Shown here: positions 36,130-48,430 of the stretch, piece by piece
Layout: each line of letters opens with the position of its first letter
Numbering within the stretch: position 1 is the first letter of the stretch
Assembly (NCBI GenBank): GCA_030685235.1
Contig: MU839138.1
Span: 62,001 to 126,000 of the forward strand
Source of the DNA: Copromyces sp. CBS 386.78
Taxonomy: Eukaryota; Ascomycota; Sordariomycetes; Sordariales; Sordariaceae
Length of the DNA: 64,000 nucleotides
Direction of reading: 5' to 3'
Program-made: the position numbers and the translations under genes
The notes under the pieces: model-generated
The model's input: only the letters and a program-made list of their open reading frames with translations
Told to the model about the DNA's origin: nothing
Databases searched by the model: none

Positions 36130-38290
36130 TTTATCCTTTAAAGTAAACGATTTATTATTTTTAAAGTAGTAGTAAGTAAGCATTATTTAAGCGTAGGAAT
36201 TAATTAGGTAGGCTAAAGAATAAAATTATTTAGTTAGCTAGGTCTTATTGCCCTTTTATAATTATAAATTCTTTTAATTATCCCTTCTAGGGCTGTAATT
36301 ACTTTATTCTAACGGATTACTAAATTGTAATCCGATTCTTTAATTAAATTACCGAATTATAATTCTTTAATTAATTGAATAAAATAAATAATATAAAATA
36401 TAGAAATACCTTTGAAATATATATACGCCGAATTAATTAAATTGAACCCCCCTTCCTACTTCCTAAATCGGCTCGTTCCTATATTATTCTATACCTTAAT
36501 AACCTTTTTCTCTCTTCTTATTCTAATTTTTCTTCTCTATTTTCTTACTAACTCCTCTCCCGATATAAATAACAAAATTTACGCTCCCTTATCTAAGGTT
36601 CTTTTTAATTTATATTGCTAATTAACATTGAATTAATAGGTTATTACGTTATATTAAAGCTATCTACCCTCCCCTACCGTAATAATCCGGTAACCTAAAT
36701 ATAGAACCCGTATAATCCTTTCGTTAAATAAGGAAGCTAATTTAAAATACTTCTTATCGTTAATAATCTTATTTTCCGAAAACTAATCGCTAGGGAAATA
36801 TTTTTCAACTTATAGAAGGTTACGTATAGTGAAGTCTTTAGGTAGAGGATAGGAAACTACTTTATTTTTCGGTTTAGGAAATTGGTTACTCTTAAACCGT
36901 TTAAATATAGAGTAATCCCGAAATAAAAGGTTTAGTTAGTAGGATACTAATCGCTAAGGGAACTCTAGTATAAAGTGAACTATAGTTTCCGGTAATAATA
37001 TTAAATAGTAGATAAAAATAAGAGTAGTATAGAAATATAGAACTATATTAAAGTCTTTTTATCGTTTAAAAACGATATTATAAATTTTATTAATTAATTT
37101 TAAGGCGGTTACGAATTATAGATTTAGTTCCGCCCCTTCGGTATAAATTATAGTTTAGTTACGGGATTTATTATTAACGCTTCCTTTTACTTTAATAATT
37201 TAGTAAATTAGGTTCTTTTTATTACCCTAATTAATAATAGTATAGTAATATATAATAGTAATATAATATTTATTAAACGTTAAAATTAGAGATTAAAAAG
37301 AAATAGTACCGGTTATATATACTTACGCTCCTGCTATTAAAATCTTAAAACTTAAATATAGTTATTAAAGAGCTTTAAAAAATTTTCTATAAAATATTCC
37401 AATTTATTTTAAAACTTACTATTAAATATTACGCCGTAGGTTTAAACGAATACGAAATTTATATAATATAATTAGGAGTAACGATTTGAATTGGGACCTA
37501 AAATAGGATTAAAAAGCGTTATAATACTATTACGAGCTAAGTTAAAGGGGATTATAATATATAGGGATTTAGTATAATAATAGAATTGTTGTACTATATT
37601 AATTCGAGAAAGAATAGCGAGATAGTAATAGAAGCGCTTAGTAGGGGGAGATTTATTGGAAGCTTTAGAGTATTAATTTTAATTAACCCTAGTTTAAATT
37701 TTTCGGTTATAAAGATTTTTCTCTTCGATAGCTATCTAATAATAATTTAAATCCCCGAAATATTTAATTTATATTTTTTCAAAAGCGGGTATAATTTCGT
37801 ATAATAACGCTATTATTAAATATATTAGGTAAATAAATGTAAATATATATTCGAAATTCCTAAAGAAATAGTATTTTAATAATTCGAGGAAGCTATAAAT
37901 TTTGTACTTCTATATTTAAGCCGGTATCGTATACTTAATAGCCAACCGTCTTAAAGCCAAATTCGTAAATGGGTATTATAAAGTAAGAAAGAAATTATAG
38001 TACTTATATAATAAAGTACAGTATAGGGCAATTAAAACCTGTTATTACTCATTGTTAATAAGTTTATTAGCCGGATTTATTTCGGTATTTTAAGCGTTAT
38101 TAATTTTGATATATTTACTCTCGATTATAATAAAGCTAGTATAAATATTTTTAACCTCGGTAATAAATTGCTCCTAGGAAATAATATATATATTAGGCTA
38201 TTTGAAGAACCTAATTAATATATATTCGGATTAAGCAAGGGTCCGACTAAGCGTATTTTAGGTAGCTAAAAGTAATTTATAATTTGTAAT
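36130..38290. other. RIP-degraded tract
   Basis: No gene recognised. A hydrophobic frame of 69 codons (36412-36621) lacks an ATG and conserved features. Minus-strand frames here may continue the relic at 38300-39387 but are too broken to read. Confidence 0.35.
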
Positions 38291-38299
38291 AATATTTAA

Positions 38300-39387
38300 T
38301 TTATTATATAACTAAGTTCGAATCCGAATTATATTATTTTAGGGGTCCTAAAGTATTCCTTTTTAAATTAGTCTTCGGTTAAATTCTATACGTTTATTAT
38401 CCGTTAACGTATTTACTCCTTAATAATTAGAAGTTTTAAAGCGCTTAAAGGGAAATTAATTATAAGAATTCTTTCTTTCGTTATTAATGGAAGGATTTTT
38501 TATTTAGAAAATATAGTTTAATTAGGCCTGCGCTATATTACCCGAATTTTAACTAGCGTTTCTTCCCTAATTTAACGGCTAATTAGTATTTCCGGGAGAA
38601 ATTACTTTTCCGGATTTAGAACTAACGTCTATACTTAGGTTTCTAATATAATTTATAGCTAGATATAAGTATAGATCTAAATATTAGGGAGGGGGTTAGG
38701 GAATTAACCTTTTACTTATATTTATAGGCTAAAATACCTTCTATTAAGTATATAGTTAGTCCTCTTTTTCCTTATTTAATATTTCGCTATTGTAAAGTTG
38801 AATATAAATAGATTTAATGTGAGCTTTAAATTGTACGTAATCGGTAATAGCCGGGAAGTCTAAATTGTAAAGATTATAAACGGCCGGTTTCTACTTAAAT
38901 TATACTTATTTTCTGAGGTAGTTGATAAAGCCTTGTCTGATATCGATTTAGGGCTTTTGTAAAGCTATAATTGGGAAATATATTGTATAGGCGTATATAT
39001 ACGAGTATAATAGTAGGTGCCTCTTCGGACGTTGAAGTGTAATTTGTGCGTAATTTAAGCTAACTAACGGTCAAAGAGATATAACCTGCGGGTAATATAC
39101 TAGAGAATCCTTAGATTGCGTGCCTGTATATAATAGGCGTTTAATAGAGAGAAGATATAGGATATTTGGATTTAGTATAGAAGGTTGGGGGGAGTTAGGT
39201 TGTCTTAGGAAGGATCGGAAGTTGGTAAAGGTAGTTGTGAGCGATTTTTGTCGAGATGTCTACGGCGGGACTTAGCCTGCGAAGTAATTATAATAGAACG
39301 GTAGATAGTAGTAGTATGGTAATAATCGAATTTATTAGTATTGCGTAGTACCGGCAAATATAATAAATAAACGGCTTGGTACGACAA
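38300..39387 (-). pseudogene. Less mutated minus-strand relic, possibly gag-like
   Basis: Starts with an ATG at 39387 and an open 60-codon N-terminus (MSYQAVYLLYLP, then RRRHLDKNR). It continues with Gln-type stops through a QARNLRIL tract and an ITHKLHFNVRRG tract. After a frame change near 38950 it reads on through AITDYVQFKAHIKS, a NKEKED stretch and a Pro-rich PQPPP-like segment. GC content and CA/TG frequency are higher than around it. The helical middle plus polar/Pro-rich tail would suit a retroelement gag, but no zinc knuckle is seen. Weak call. Confidence 0.35.
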
Positions 39388-40885
39388 ATTTAAGTTTTGA
39401 ACGTCGAATAAAAGAGGCTTTCTTATAAAAATATGAAAGATGATATTTATCCTTTATTATAAAGGGTATGGAAACCCTTCTGATATATATATTTAAGAAG
39501 GAATCTACGAACCGAATTTGATATCTACTTATATTACTTAGCGAAACTTTTTATTAAAGCGTATACCGAAAGAGGTTGAATAGGCTAGGGTTACGGCGTA
39601 GGTGCTATAATTTTTGGATTGGTTCTATTAATTGTAGGCTGCTTGTAATTGCCTTATTACGTATTATTCTCGGTATTTAGGTACCTTTGCGTTACCCCCT
39701 TTAAATATTTGGTAGTCCGCGTAATATTTTATAAAACTTTGATTAAAGCGACGTTAAGTAATTAGGGTACTAGGTAATTATAAGCGCTATTTTTATATTA
39801 TTAAAAAATTATATTATTTATTATTTTTTTTTTTTTAATTTTATTAAAATAAAGGTTTCGGTTAATTATATTTAGTGTGGGACAATATATACGTTAGTGG
39901 AGGATAAGGACGATAAATAATAAGTGGTTTTATTATAATAATGTATATAGTTTATAATTATACTTATATAATATTAAGGTAGTAGTAAAATATAAAAAGA
40001 TTCCTTCCTTCTTCCTCCCTCTTCTTTAAATAACGAAGAGGTAGTAAAATTAGATCCGAAAAATACTAGGGAAGAAAATAAAAAAGGAAGAGTTATTAGA
40101 AGCCGAAGTTACTAGGAAAATTAGTTTACTTTTTAGCCCTTAATAAAAAGTAGATTATAAAGGGAGTAGGGGGTTATATAATAGGGACCCTTTTTATATA
40201 TTTATTTAAAGTTAAAGAATAAAAGAATAAAGTAAAAAGGAAAATATAATAAAATAATTAAAGAAAAGAGCCGCAACTCTCTAAAATACTATATTTAATT
40301 TTATAATTAAAATACTCTCGCGGCTTTTATCCTAAATATATATCCTTAAAGTATATCGGTAATTTGTTTCCTTATTTATTTTAAAGTATTATTTATAACC
40401 TTAATTATCTACTTATTTTAATTCTACGAAGGCCCAAATTTAAGCCTCTTAAACTACTCGATAAAAATTGGCTCCAAGGCGTTAACGGCTTTATTCTCTC
40501 TCTAAAACGTAGTAGGCGTATTAAATTATTCTGAATTTATTCCCTAATACCCCCGCCCTAGTTTTGGGCGTTATTAATATTAATACTTTATTTTCTGTAA
40601 TTTTCTTGCTATTCGCTTTATTAATATTAAGAATAAAATTAGCGAAATAAATATTATTTTCACTTCTTCTTTTTAAAATTAGGCGGCGCTCTTTATAAAT
40701 ATAGTTGCGTCTATTCGGGACTTAACCTTAAATATTAAAAAAGAAATATTTAAAATAATTATTACCGTCTATATCTTTTAAGGTAAAGTAGAAGCGCTTT
40801 CCAAAGTTTAAGCGGAGGCTACTAATTCTACTAGTAAAATTTGACTTAAATTTATATTTCAATAAGTATTATAGTAGCGCGTAGG
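39388..40885. other. RIP-degraded tract
   Basis: AT-rich with purine-rich patches near 40010-40100. No repeat or gene recognised apart from a tRNA-like B-box match at about 40905, treated under rejected items. Confidence 0.35.
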
Positions 40886-40929
40886 GGTAAAGCTTCTAAA
40901 GAGTAGGTTCGATTCCCCTAAATAAAACG

Positions 40930-41220
40930 GGGGCGCCTACCCTCCCTTTAATTATCGTATTATTTCAAATATACGAAGTTTAAAATATATATTAATTACC
41001 CTAAACTACTTTTATAATTGTAGCCTTACAATTATACTTCTTAATTATTATTATAACTATATAAGACTACTTAAACGACCGAATTACTAATTTCAATTAT
41101 TTATATCCTTTTAGAATATAATTTAATAGTATAGTAGTCTGCTAGCGCTGTAATAATTTCTTCAATTCTTCGGGATATATTTTACAAGAGACTTATAAGA
41201 AAAATGTAGGAAGAAAATCA
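40930..41220 (-). repeat. Old repeat interrupted by mini-LTR C; uninterrupted copy at 60965-61115
   Basis: The flanks 40930-41012 and 41156-41220 join to match the reverse complement of 60965-61115, across the site ACCCTAAACTA/TTTCTTTAATTC. The 61-kb copy is therefore an empty site for the insertion. Confidence 0.8.
41013..41155 (+). mobile_element. Mini-LTR family, copy C, with paralogous empty site
   Basis: Shares the TATA-like tract, TTTATATCCTTTT and the GCTAGCGCTGTAATA end with copy B. Comparison with the empty site at about 61020-61040 places the insertion between ACTTT (41008-41012) and ATTTC (41156-41160). These are two diverged copies of one 5-bp target differing by C/T only. The element opens with a perfect 10-bp hairpin TATAATTGTA/TACAATTATA. 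Confidence 0.8.
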
Positions 41221-41224
41221 AAAA

Positions 41225-41400
41225 TATAACGGTAGTTTTTAATTTATAGTAATTAGAAGAAAAAGAAAAGATAGAATTAGGAATAAATATAAGAATAGAA
41301 CTTTTAAAAGTCGGCTAAGCCCACTCCTATTTTGAGAAATGCTCCGTTATATTTATTATTTATAGAAATAAAAATTATTGAAGGGAAAAGGGAAAGAGGC
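41225..41400 (-). repeat. Inverted copy of the 29815-30085 repeat
   Basis: Its reverse complement matches the 29.8-30.1 kb repeat through TATAACGGAGC and the flanking TTATATTTATTC and TTCTTCTAATTA tracts. Confidence 0.55.
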
Positions 41401-41548
41401 TAAAGAATCTATTATTATTATTATCCCTAAAGTTTTTCTTATTCTCTAAAATATAATAAACGTATTAAATTAATCCGAATTAATTAGAAGTATTAAATTT
41501 TAAAATTTATTAATAGGGCGTTTTATAGGTATATAATTAGTAGAATAG

Positions 41549-41632
41549 TATAGGATTATATTATAGAATATATTTAAGTACCTCCGCTATAGCTAACTAT
41601 ATATACTTCTTTAAAGAATTAAAATATTAGCT
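41549..41632 (+). repeat. Short repeat matching 55990-56085 inverted
   Basis: GGATTATATTATAGAATATA and the later TATTAGCTTCGGTTA tract correspond to the region in and beside mini-LTR copy D. The end of the LTR is missing here, so this is a truncated copy. Confidence 0.5.
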
Positions 41633-41689
41633 TCGGTTATATAATACTAGTTTATTTATTAATTTAATTCTTCGGCTATAGGTTAAGTA

Positions 41690-41822
41690 GGGGGGGTTTA
41701 GAACGTTAATTAGCTTTAAACTAATTTTCGTTTATAATTACTAATAATAACTAGGGTTTATTATATTACGAAAGCCTTTTTTCTATTTTTTTCCGTCTAT
41801 TTTTATATTTTTATCCGGTACT
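41690..41822 (+). repeat. Truncated left end of element X
   Basis: Contains 75 bp of outer and 55 bp of inner terminal repeat, then diverges immediately after TTATCCGG, the same point where copy 1's inverted repeat match ends. It is 0.9 kb from the next left end in the same orientation. Confidence 0.65.
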
Positions 41823-42094
41823 ACTAATATTGCTAATAAAATTCTTACTCTAATAATAAAATTATTATAATTATAAAGTAGGGGTAGGAGAAGTATTTTC
41901 CCCCTTTATAATAGAAGTAGCAATAGCGGGTAGCTTCTCTTCCTTTATTTTTATCTTCTCTTCCTTCTCTATTGAAACTTCTATTCTCCTATAGTTCTAT
42001 AAGGATAACCGGCGTTTAAAGACTATTCTTTAGCTATAGTCCTATTACTATATTATTCTTAATATCCCGTATTAAAATCGATTTTAGCTCTTAA

Positions 42095-44176
42095 GTAATA
42101 GTACTAGTATAACGAACCGTTTATAATTACCGTAGGAATACAATACATCTATTAACGCCTTCTCTTATTTTATAGGCTCGAAGTATTATATCCTACCCGA
42201 AGCCCTACTCTATATTGTAGACTATAGTAGTAAGGGCCTATATAAATTTCTTAGTTATTTTGCTAATTTAACGGGCTTAATTAAATTTTATCCTCCTCCT
42301 TCGGACTAATTACTCTACTTCCGCCGACGGCTTTGTATTAAGAGTATAAATATCTTTGACTATAGTAAATTAGTATTTAAAAAGCCCTTTTAATTATTTA
42401 TACTGTACTAATACTATTATTTATAATAATTATTATATAAATGTTCGTAAATATTAAATAGTTGTACTATTAGGAAAAATATAAAATCGGCTGAAAGTTA
42501 TATTAGCGTTAATATAATTTAGGATAGGGGTTTAATAATAAATATCTTACTACTTTATTTAGGTAATTTAAGTTTCTCTCTCCTTTCTTATTTATTCGGA
42601 AGATACCTTCTCCAGCGATTTACTATCTTTAATAGTTACTTGTAATTATTTCGATGAAGGCTCTCGATTTGGAGCGTTAATTAGCTTTAAATTGGTCTTC
42701 CTTTGTAGTTACTAATAATGATTAGGGTTTATTATACTACGAAATCCTCTTTTCTATCTTTTTCTTCTTAAAGATTAGAAGATATAAGAGGGTAACCTTG
42801 TCCGCTTAAAGCTTTCCGAATCTCCTTCCCTCTTCTTTATTTATTTTCTAATTTATTTTTATTCTTCTTCTCTCTATTTTCTTTCATTTATTATTATAAT
42901 GATTCGTTAGTTGGCCGATATTTATAAATTGCGGGATAAAATTAATTAACGGAATTCAATCTTAATTAAATACTGCAGTTTATTAGAAGATTATTTTGTT
43001 ATTGCGTATAGTAAATTTAAGCGTTAGGGTAGAGGCGAAAAGGGTCGATTATATAAAAATATTAGTAAACGTTCTAACGAAAAGAGAGCGTACAAATTTT
43101 ATTTTAATATATTAAATAAGGATTTTTAAATCTTTATACCTTTTTTACTAGTTATTAATACGAATACCGCTTACGTTAAATTTAATTTGGAATTCTTTTA
43201 TTAGAACTATAATTAGAGAATTAAAATTCGTTTTAATAATATAGATAAGGTTATTTTTAAGGATATTATTAGGTGGTATAGGATCGGGGGTAATATAGCC
43301 TTCCGGAAGTTAATTTACGCCTTCTTCCTTATAATACTGAGAACGGTAATGGCCGTAAATAGCGGCCCTATTACTATAGCCGACGGCCCCAAGCTATAGC
43401 GCTTTAACGGGTCGTATCGCTTTTACGGGCCGTATTTAGATATCGTCCGTAACTAGTTTACTATTAGTATATTCGAAGCTATTTATAAAGTTCTAATTAA
43501 ATGTGGGAATATTAAGTTTTCGATTCTAATAATAATTAAATTAATATAAATAGATTTACTTTCCGTAGATAAGGAGGATTATATTCTATAATTAAATATT
43601 AGGGACGTCGACCTTTTTAAGAAAGCTTTATTCCCCGGGGGTTACTAGATATAAGAATCGGGCTATAACGGTAAATATATACCCGGAAAGAATAAAATAA
43701 CCGAACGTATTAATAAAGTAAATTAATTATAGAAGTACTTATATAAGTAATAATAGCTATTATAACTTCTAAAGGGCGTATTGTACAATTACCGCCTTAA
43801 TATTCGGTTCGTAACTTTATAAAATAATTAATATGAACTAGCTATAAATGTAAGAGAAAGAAATAGTTGGGCTAACCGATATAACGGATTATATTATAAT
43901 AGAAGTATATATAACCTACGAACTATATTATAGTACCCTACGTTTTTATTTCGAATTCGTACGAGGGTTCTAAATCGTAGAGCGATTCTTTATAACTTTA
44001 AATACGAGTAATATTTAAATTAATATCGATGATAATAATATTATAGTAGTATATTTTTACTTCCCCCGAATTAGGTAGACTATTACGTTCGCGGGGACGA
44101 TTATTTCCTTATCGCCTTTAGTTATTTAAATGGCTTTGTTGTTAGGATTTTAAAAGGCGAGGCTTTCGTACCCTAG
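42095..44176 (+). mobile_element. Element X, copy 2 (left end and first ORF)
   Basis: The left terminal repeat (42095-42760) is the inverse of 6112-6810. The interior to about 44160 is collinear with 20-1460, with a deletion of about 30 bp near 42765. Similarity stops at about 44165, so the element is truncated or interrupted there and its right end is not in the window. Less mutated than copy 1. Confidence 0.65.
42986..44176 (+). pseudogene. Decayed element-X protein, unidentified (copy 2)
   Basis: About 390 codons in one frame, with stops of RIP type. Readable stretches include RGEKGRLYKN, a VINTNTAYVKFNLEFF tract, GPITIADGPKL, FYGPYLDIVRN, VDKEDYIL, a LFPGGY tract, and near the end VRERNSWANRYNGLYY and VDYYVRGDDYFLIAF. 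The alternation of charged and aromatic stretches looks like a globular enzyme. I cannot place it in a known transposase, helicase or recombinase family. It starts about 220 bp inside the inverted repeat. A profile search with stops masked would settle it. Confidence 0.5.
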
Positions 44177-44548
44177 GAAGTAGATCTTCCTCTCGTATTT
44201 AACGGACGGTATAAAAGCGATTAGCTTCTAGTCGATATTATTAAAAAAATTCTCGTTTTAAGTTAAAGGTATCTAGCGTTACTCTTATATATTTTATTGG
44301 AATTAAATCTCTATTAGTTTTTAATTAGGGGAAAGAGTTTATATATTAATTTTGTAGTATTAATTTTTATTATAATAAATTTTATTTATATTCGTTATAA
44401 TTTAATAGTAGAGAATTTATTTACTATTAATTATTAGCCGCGGGTTAAATTTAGGAAGCGGGAATAATTTATATAGGTAGACCTATTAAACGGAATTATT
44501 TAATATATTATATATATATATAATTTATAAAACTACTTTATATTTAAG

Positions 44549-45172
44549 AATAGCCCCGCTAAAAATTAGGCAAATATAGTATACCTCTTATATTTAATTA
44601 GTTAGCCGTACCGCCTACCTATTATACTACTTATCTATTGGGCTAGGCTTATTTCCTAATATTATTTTTTTAGCTAGTTTTTCCCTACGTTCGTTCATTT
44701 ACGTAATAAAACTTAGATTGCCCTAAAATTTTAATAGGCGAACGAATAAACTTTTATTATTGAAGAAGAAGCGGATAATAAATAATATTATTGAAGTATA
44801 GGTCGGAAAATAGCGGCGGACGGATAAAATAGAAAATTTACTTTATTTCGCTATAAAGGCTATTATAAATAGAAGCGTTTTATACGGATTATTTTTATAT
44901 ATATAGAGTATTATATTAAAGATAGTAATTAATTATGAATACGGGTTATATAGAACCGCTCTACTAAAGTTGTAGGGGTTTTAGCAATAAGATAAAAATA
45001 AGATAAGGAAGTAGGTCCGTTTAAACGGATTACTTTAATTTATTTATGCGTAGTTCCTATTCTTTTTAATCCTTCAATATTACGCTTTATATAGAAATAA
45101 TATTATTATTTTTATATTAATTGTAGGGTTATTCTTTAAAGCGAAATAGGGGGTTGTTTAATTGTATAAAAT
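44549..45172 (+). pseudogene. Unidentified protein relic
   Basis: Over 200 codons in one frame, beginning NSPAKN, then a hydrophobic aromatic segment (PYRLPIILLIYWARLIS), FVHLRNKTQIALKF, an acidic FIIEEEADN stretch, GRKIAADG and a basic RYKGYY stretch. Nearly all stops fit Gln. It follows the truncated X copy, so it may be part of whatever inserted there. The family is not recognised. Confidence 0.4.
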
Positions 45173-45176
45173 TAAT

Positions 45177-45199
45177 CCTACTATTATATATATAGTAGG
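45177..45199. other. Perfect palindrome around a TA tract
   Basis: CCTACTAT and ATAGTAGG flank a 7-base TA-rich centre. Probably a hairpin; no role assigned. Confidence 0.45.
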
Positions 45200-46239
45200 A
45201 CTACTCTTAAATTCGTTCCGGCTTCGCGTAATTTTAGGAAAAGTGAGGAATAGGGAGGTAAATAGAAGTAGAGGAAGGAAGAGGGAGGAAGTAGATATTT
45301 ATAGGAAGAATCTTCCTAATAAGCAAACGAATTTATATTTATTTTACTAATTATTATTGCCCCCTTATTAATTAGTTTTTAAATATATAGTGCTATTTCT
45401 GTATAAGGATTATAGATAACTATTTATTATTTAGTAAGAGGTTTTGGAATTATAATTGTCTCTTATTATAATTTTGGATAGAGTAGTAAAATTTAGGAAT
45501 TAATAGTGCGTACTAATTTAGTAAAGAGGTTAGAAAAGTTCGGATAGATTAGAATATTATTAGTTGTAAATAAAAGTTTGTAATTCTATAATATTTTATG
45601 TAAATGGGTATTTAGTATCGAAGGAAGTTTATTTAGATTTAGGTATTACTATTATTATATACGTACTATATACGTCGTCTTTAAATTTCTATACGTCTTT
45701 TATTTAATTTCCTATTATATAATATAGTTTTAGTAGAAAATTAATATATTCCCTGGAAATATTTTCTTATTATTTTTATTAAGTACGACGATATAGTTAA
45801 AAGATGTTAAATCGATTAAATTATAATTATTGTAAAAATGAGAGAGAAAGAGATTAAGAATAAGGGAACGGCTTTAACCCTATACGACGTTAAGGCTTCT
45901 TCTTCGTCGGTTGTAACCTCCTATTTAAATATTGCTTTATTTTCTTTAATTATAGTACTATATTATAAGGATGAATATAATTTAAAAGGTAAAGGTAAAT
46001 AAAATTACCGGGCGTTGGCTATTGGAAGAAGGATTTATATATTTAAATACCGAAGGAGCTTCTATTTGGACTTTATAAGAGATTAGCCAAATTAACCGGC
46101 TATTATATATCGGACCTTATATAGATTCGTAGGCGATTTAGTACGATGAGAGCTATTCGGAGAGAATTAATAGCGCTAGCTTCGTTTGAAGAAGACCTAC
46201 CGGTTGTGGCGATATCCCATTCGGTTACCTCGCGTCCTT

Positions 46240-46464
46240 TATTATAGGGCTAGCGCCTAGGGGTTTGTGACTGGGCTGATGCCCAGTTATGGACCACCTG
46301 CGGGGTTCTCCCTTCGGCTGCCCCGGCCTTGGCACGGTGGTGTACAAAACCCTCATTCCAGACTGCACCTTCTATACAGTCTTTCCTTCCTTTTCTTCCT
46401 TATCAAATATAGCATTTCAACCATACGATTGTTCGTTGTGCAATACTCGTGCAGACCTGTTACA
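46240..46464 (+). repeat. 5' LTR of the gag-only element
   Basis: 225 bp, ends GTTACA. Its TG start is mutated to TA. It keeps more G at TG sites than the 3' LTR but shows its own C-to-T changes, so both LTRs were mutated independently after insertion. Confidence 0.95.
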
Positions 46465-46707
46465 TTATATTTGACCCTCTTTTCAAGCACCCCCGTTGCT
46501 ATTCTTTCGCAAGTACGCCAAAGAATATCTCTTCGTTACTCTCGTTTTTTCTCCCAACAACGAAAATCCCTCATCCACCGTCGCCTACTACCCGGACCTC
46601 CGTCCCCCTCGACAATAGCACCAACTTTCCCTACAATCCCTTAGTCGTAGGACCCTCAAAAACGATTACAGCAATTTACGGCTATATTCTAAGCGTTATT
46701 AACTAAA

Positions 46708-47532
46708 GTCACCGCCGTCAACAAGTCCTCGGCGACCTCCGCAATCCCCGCGATCCCGAAGCCAATACTCCCGCACCACGAAAAGTTCTCAGGAAACAAA
46801 GAAAATTTCAAAACCTAGGTTCTTAGCGCTCAAGCTAAACTCTATATAGATAGGCTCGCTATCGGCGATACAAAAGCGCAATTTTACTACCTACTCGCCT
46901 ACCTATCGCCTTCCGTCAAGAAACCTCTCGTCGCCTTCGCCGCCTCCCCTCGCACGCCGCACGAACTTATTGAGAAGCTCCGTCTTACCTACGGCGATCC
47001 CAACTCTATCAAGCGCGCAGCGCAGGAGCTATACCAGCTTAGATAGAAGAATAGAAAGTCAATCGCGGCGTTCATCACGCAATTCGAAGAGGTTCTCTAT
47101 CGTACCAGAGCCGACTCCTAGCCAAACACCGTCAAAGTGAGCCAACTCACCACCTTTTTAACTTACGATTAGAAATAACGCCTCTCCGACTACACCGACG
47201 TGCTAGAGCAATACCTAGATCTGCTTACGTATCTGCGACGCCTTAACGGTAACACTTTTCTTTTGGCCTCCTCCTCCTCATCCTCATCGAGGTAGGTTAT
47301 AGTTAATAATAACGCTAGTAATCCTATAGATACCTCTATCAACGCTACAGTAGCTTCGCCGTCTCAGAAGTAGAAGAATCGGTGGAAGAAGGAGGGAAAG
47401 TATACCAACTGTGGGAGTAGCTCCCACTAGTTCAAATAGTGCAAAAAGACGAAGATGAACAACGTATAACTCAATCCGCTTGGGGGCGCAGGCGGTTACA
47501 ACGACGATAGTCAAGAGGAGGATATAGACTGA
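46708..47532 (+). pseudogene. Retrotransposon gag with mutated CCHC zinc knuckle
   Basis: 274 codons to a TGA, with about a dozen in-frame TAA/TAG from Gln/Trp. Gag packages element RNA into particles. Typical features are KFSGNKENFKT (residue 27 on), AYLSPSVKKPLVAF, YGDPNSIKRAAQELYQL and FITQFEEVLYRTRADS, matching the helical capsid region of fungal Ty3/copia-type gags. A Ser-rich linker and basic stretch follow. The knuckle at 47401-47442 reads Y-x2-C-x4-H-x4-C: the first Cys codon TGT is now TAT, a RIP-type change. Open sequence upstream suggests the true start lies before 46708. The frame ends well before the 3' LTR. Confidence 0.88.
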
Positions 47533-48185
47533 GCGATACCTAATAAGCTGCCTTGGAAATACTATAGTAGAGGGAAGTCTACGTTTGCAGCTATTAAAAC
47601 ACGGCGTCTACTAGTTAGATCGTCCGGTCAATCTTCTTCCACCCCTCTACGCATACTTCGACTGAGGAGGATTTACTATAAAACGCACCCGTAAGAGGGT
47701 AGTAAATATCACATTTCGTAAGTATAACAGTTACTAAGCCCGCCTTTGACGAGAGGCGCACGTTGAGCGGTAGCTTCGTAGTTACAATAGTAGTGATAAG
47801 GGCTCCTACTAGCAGGAGAAGTAGAGCGATACGAAGTACTAGGTAATAGCCGTAATTCTAACTATTAACCGAATATAGATTTATAACGCGGCAAGAGAGG
47901 TTCCCGGATGGGCACGGTTTAAATATATTCCCTAATTTAGTCTTGGTTCTCATACATGAGAGCAGCTCTGTGAGGGTGGGTGCCTCGCAAAGGCACCACC
48001 GACTCGGGTAGAAAGCAGGTAGTCGTGTAGCGTTTGTCTAGGGGCTCAATTGTAAATACTTTTTAGTATTGTTAATTTTCTTCCCTATTCTATGCATTAG
48101 GTTGGGAGTGTCTAGGCTAGATTTTCGTTTTTTCTCGTATAATTAGCTATTTCCGTAATCATTTGTACGCAGGGCCGCGCTCCTT
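47533..48185 (+). other. Untranslated or eroded 3' internal region of the gag-only element
   Basis: Short frames continue for 100-200 bp after gag but show no protease or RT motif. A GC-rich hairpin (GGTGCCT/AGGCACC, about 47977-47998) stands out and could be an RNA packaging or structural signal. Confidence 0.5.
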
Positions 48186-48205
48186 AAGGGGGAATAGGGG
48201 GGTAA
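48186..48205 (+). promoter_or_regulatory. Polypurine tract
   Basis: A G-rich run immediately before the 3' LTR, in the position where plus-strand DNA synthesis of LTR elements is primed. Two T bases interrupt it. Confidence 0.75.
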
Positions 48206-48430
48206 TGTTATAGGGCTAGCGCCCAGGGGTTTATAACTAGGCTAATGCCCAGTCATAGACCACCTACGGGGTTCTCTCTTCGGCTGCCCCGGCCTTAGCA
48301 CGGTGGTGCACAAAACCCTCGTTCCAGACTATACCTTCTATACAGTCTTTCCTTCCTTTTCTTCCTTATCAAATATAGCATTTTAACTATACGACTGTTC
48401 GTTGTACAATACTCGTGCAGACCCGTTACA
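48206..48430 (+). repeat. 3' LTR of the gag-only element
   Basis: 225 bp, TGTTATAGGG...CCCGTTACA. Its intact TG and CA ends define the element boundary. Confidence 0.95.

Larger units (their letters stand above)
46240..48430 (+). mobile_element. Complete non-autonomous LTR retroelement (gag only)
   Basis: Two 225-bp LTRs (46240-46464 and 48206-48430) bound 1741 bp of internal sequence. TCCTT lies directly outside both ends (46235-46239 and 48431-48435), a perfect 5-bp target duplication. The LTRs differ at about 20 sites, all transitions, with no indels, as RIP would produce. The 5' LTR starts TATTATAGGG where the 3' LTR has TGTTATAGGG. A purine-rich tract precedes the 3' LTR. Inside is one gag frame; there is no reverse transcriptase or integrase and too little room for them, so it must have moved in trans. 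Confidence 0.95.

Noticed and set aside
36412..36621. Hydrophobic 69-codon frame resembling a membrane protein
   Set aside because: No ATG, no conserved motif and no extension with RIP-type stops; expected by chance in T-rich DNA.
40880..40925. Good pol III B-box match GGTTCGATTCC
   Set aside because: The T-stem does not pair, no cloverleaf can be drawn, and the A-box is poor. A decayed SINE cannot be excluded.
46267..46706. Open frames of 125 and 85 codons over the 5' LTR and leader
   Set aside because: They lie in the LTR and untranslated leader, overlap each other in different frames, and resemble no protein. They are open because this island is GC-richer and less mutated.
47284..47514. 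76-codon minus-strand frame
   Set aside because: Antisense shadow of the gag coding sequence.
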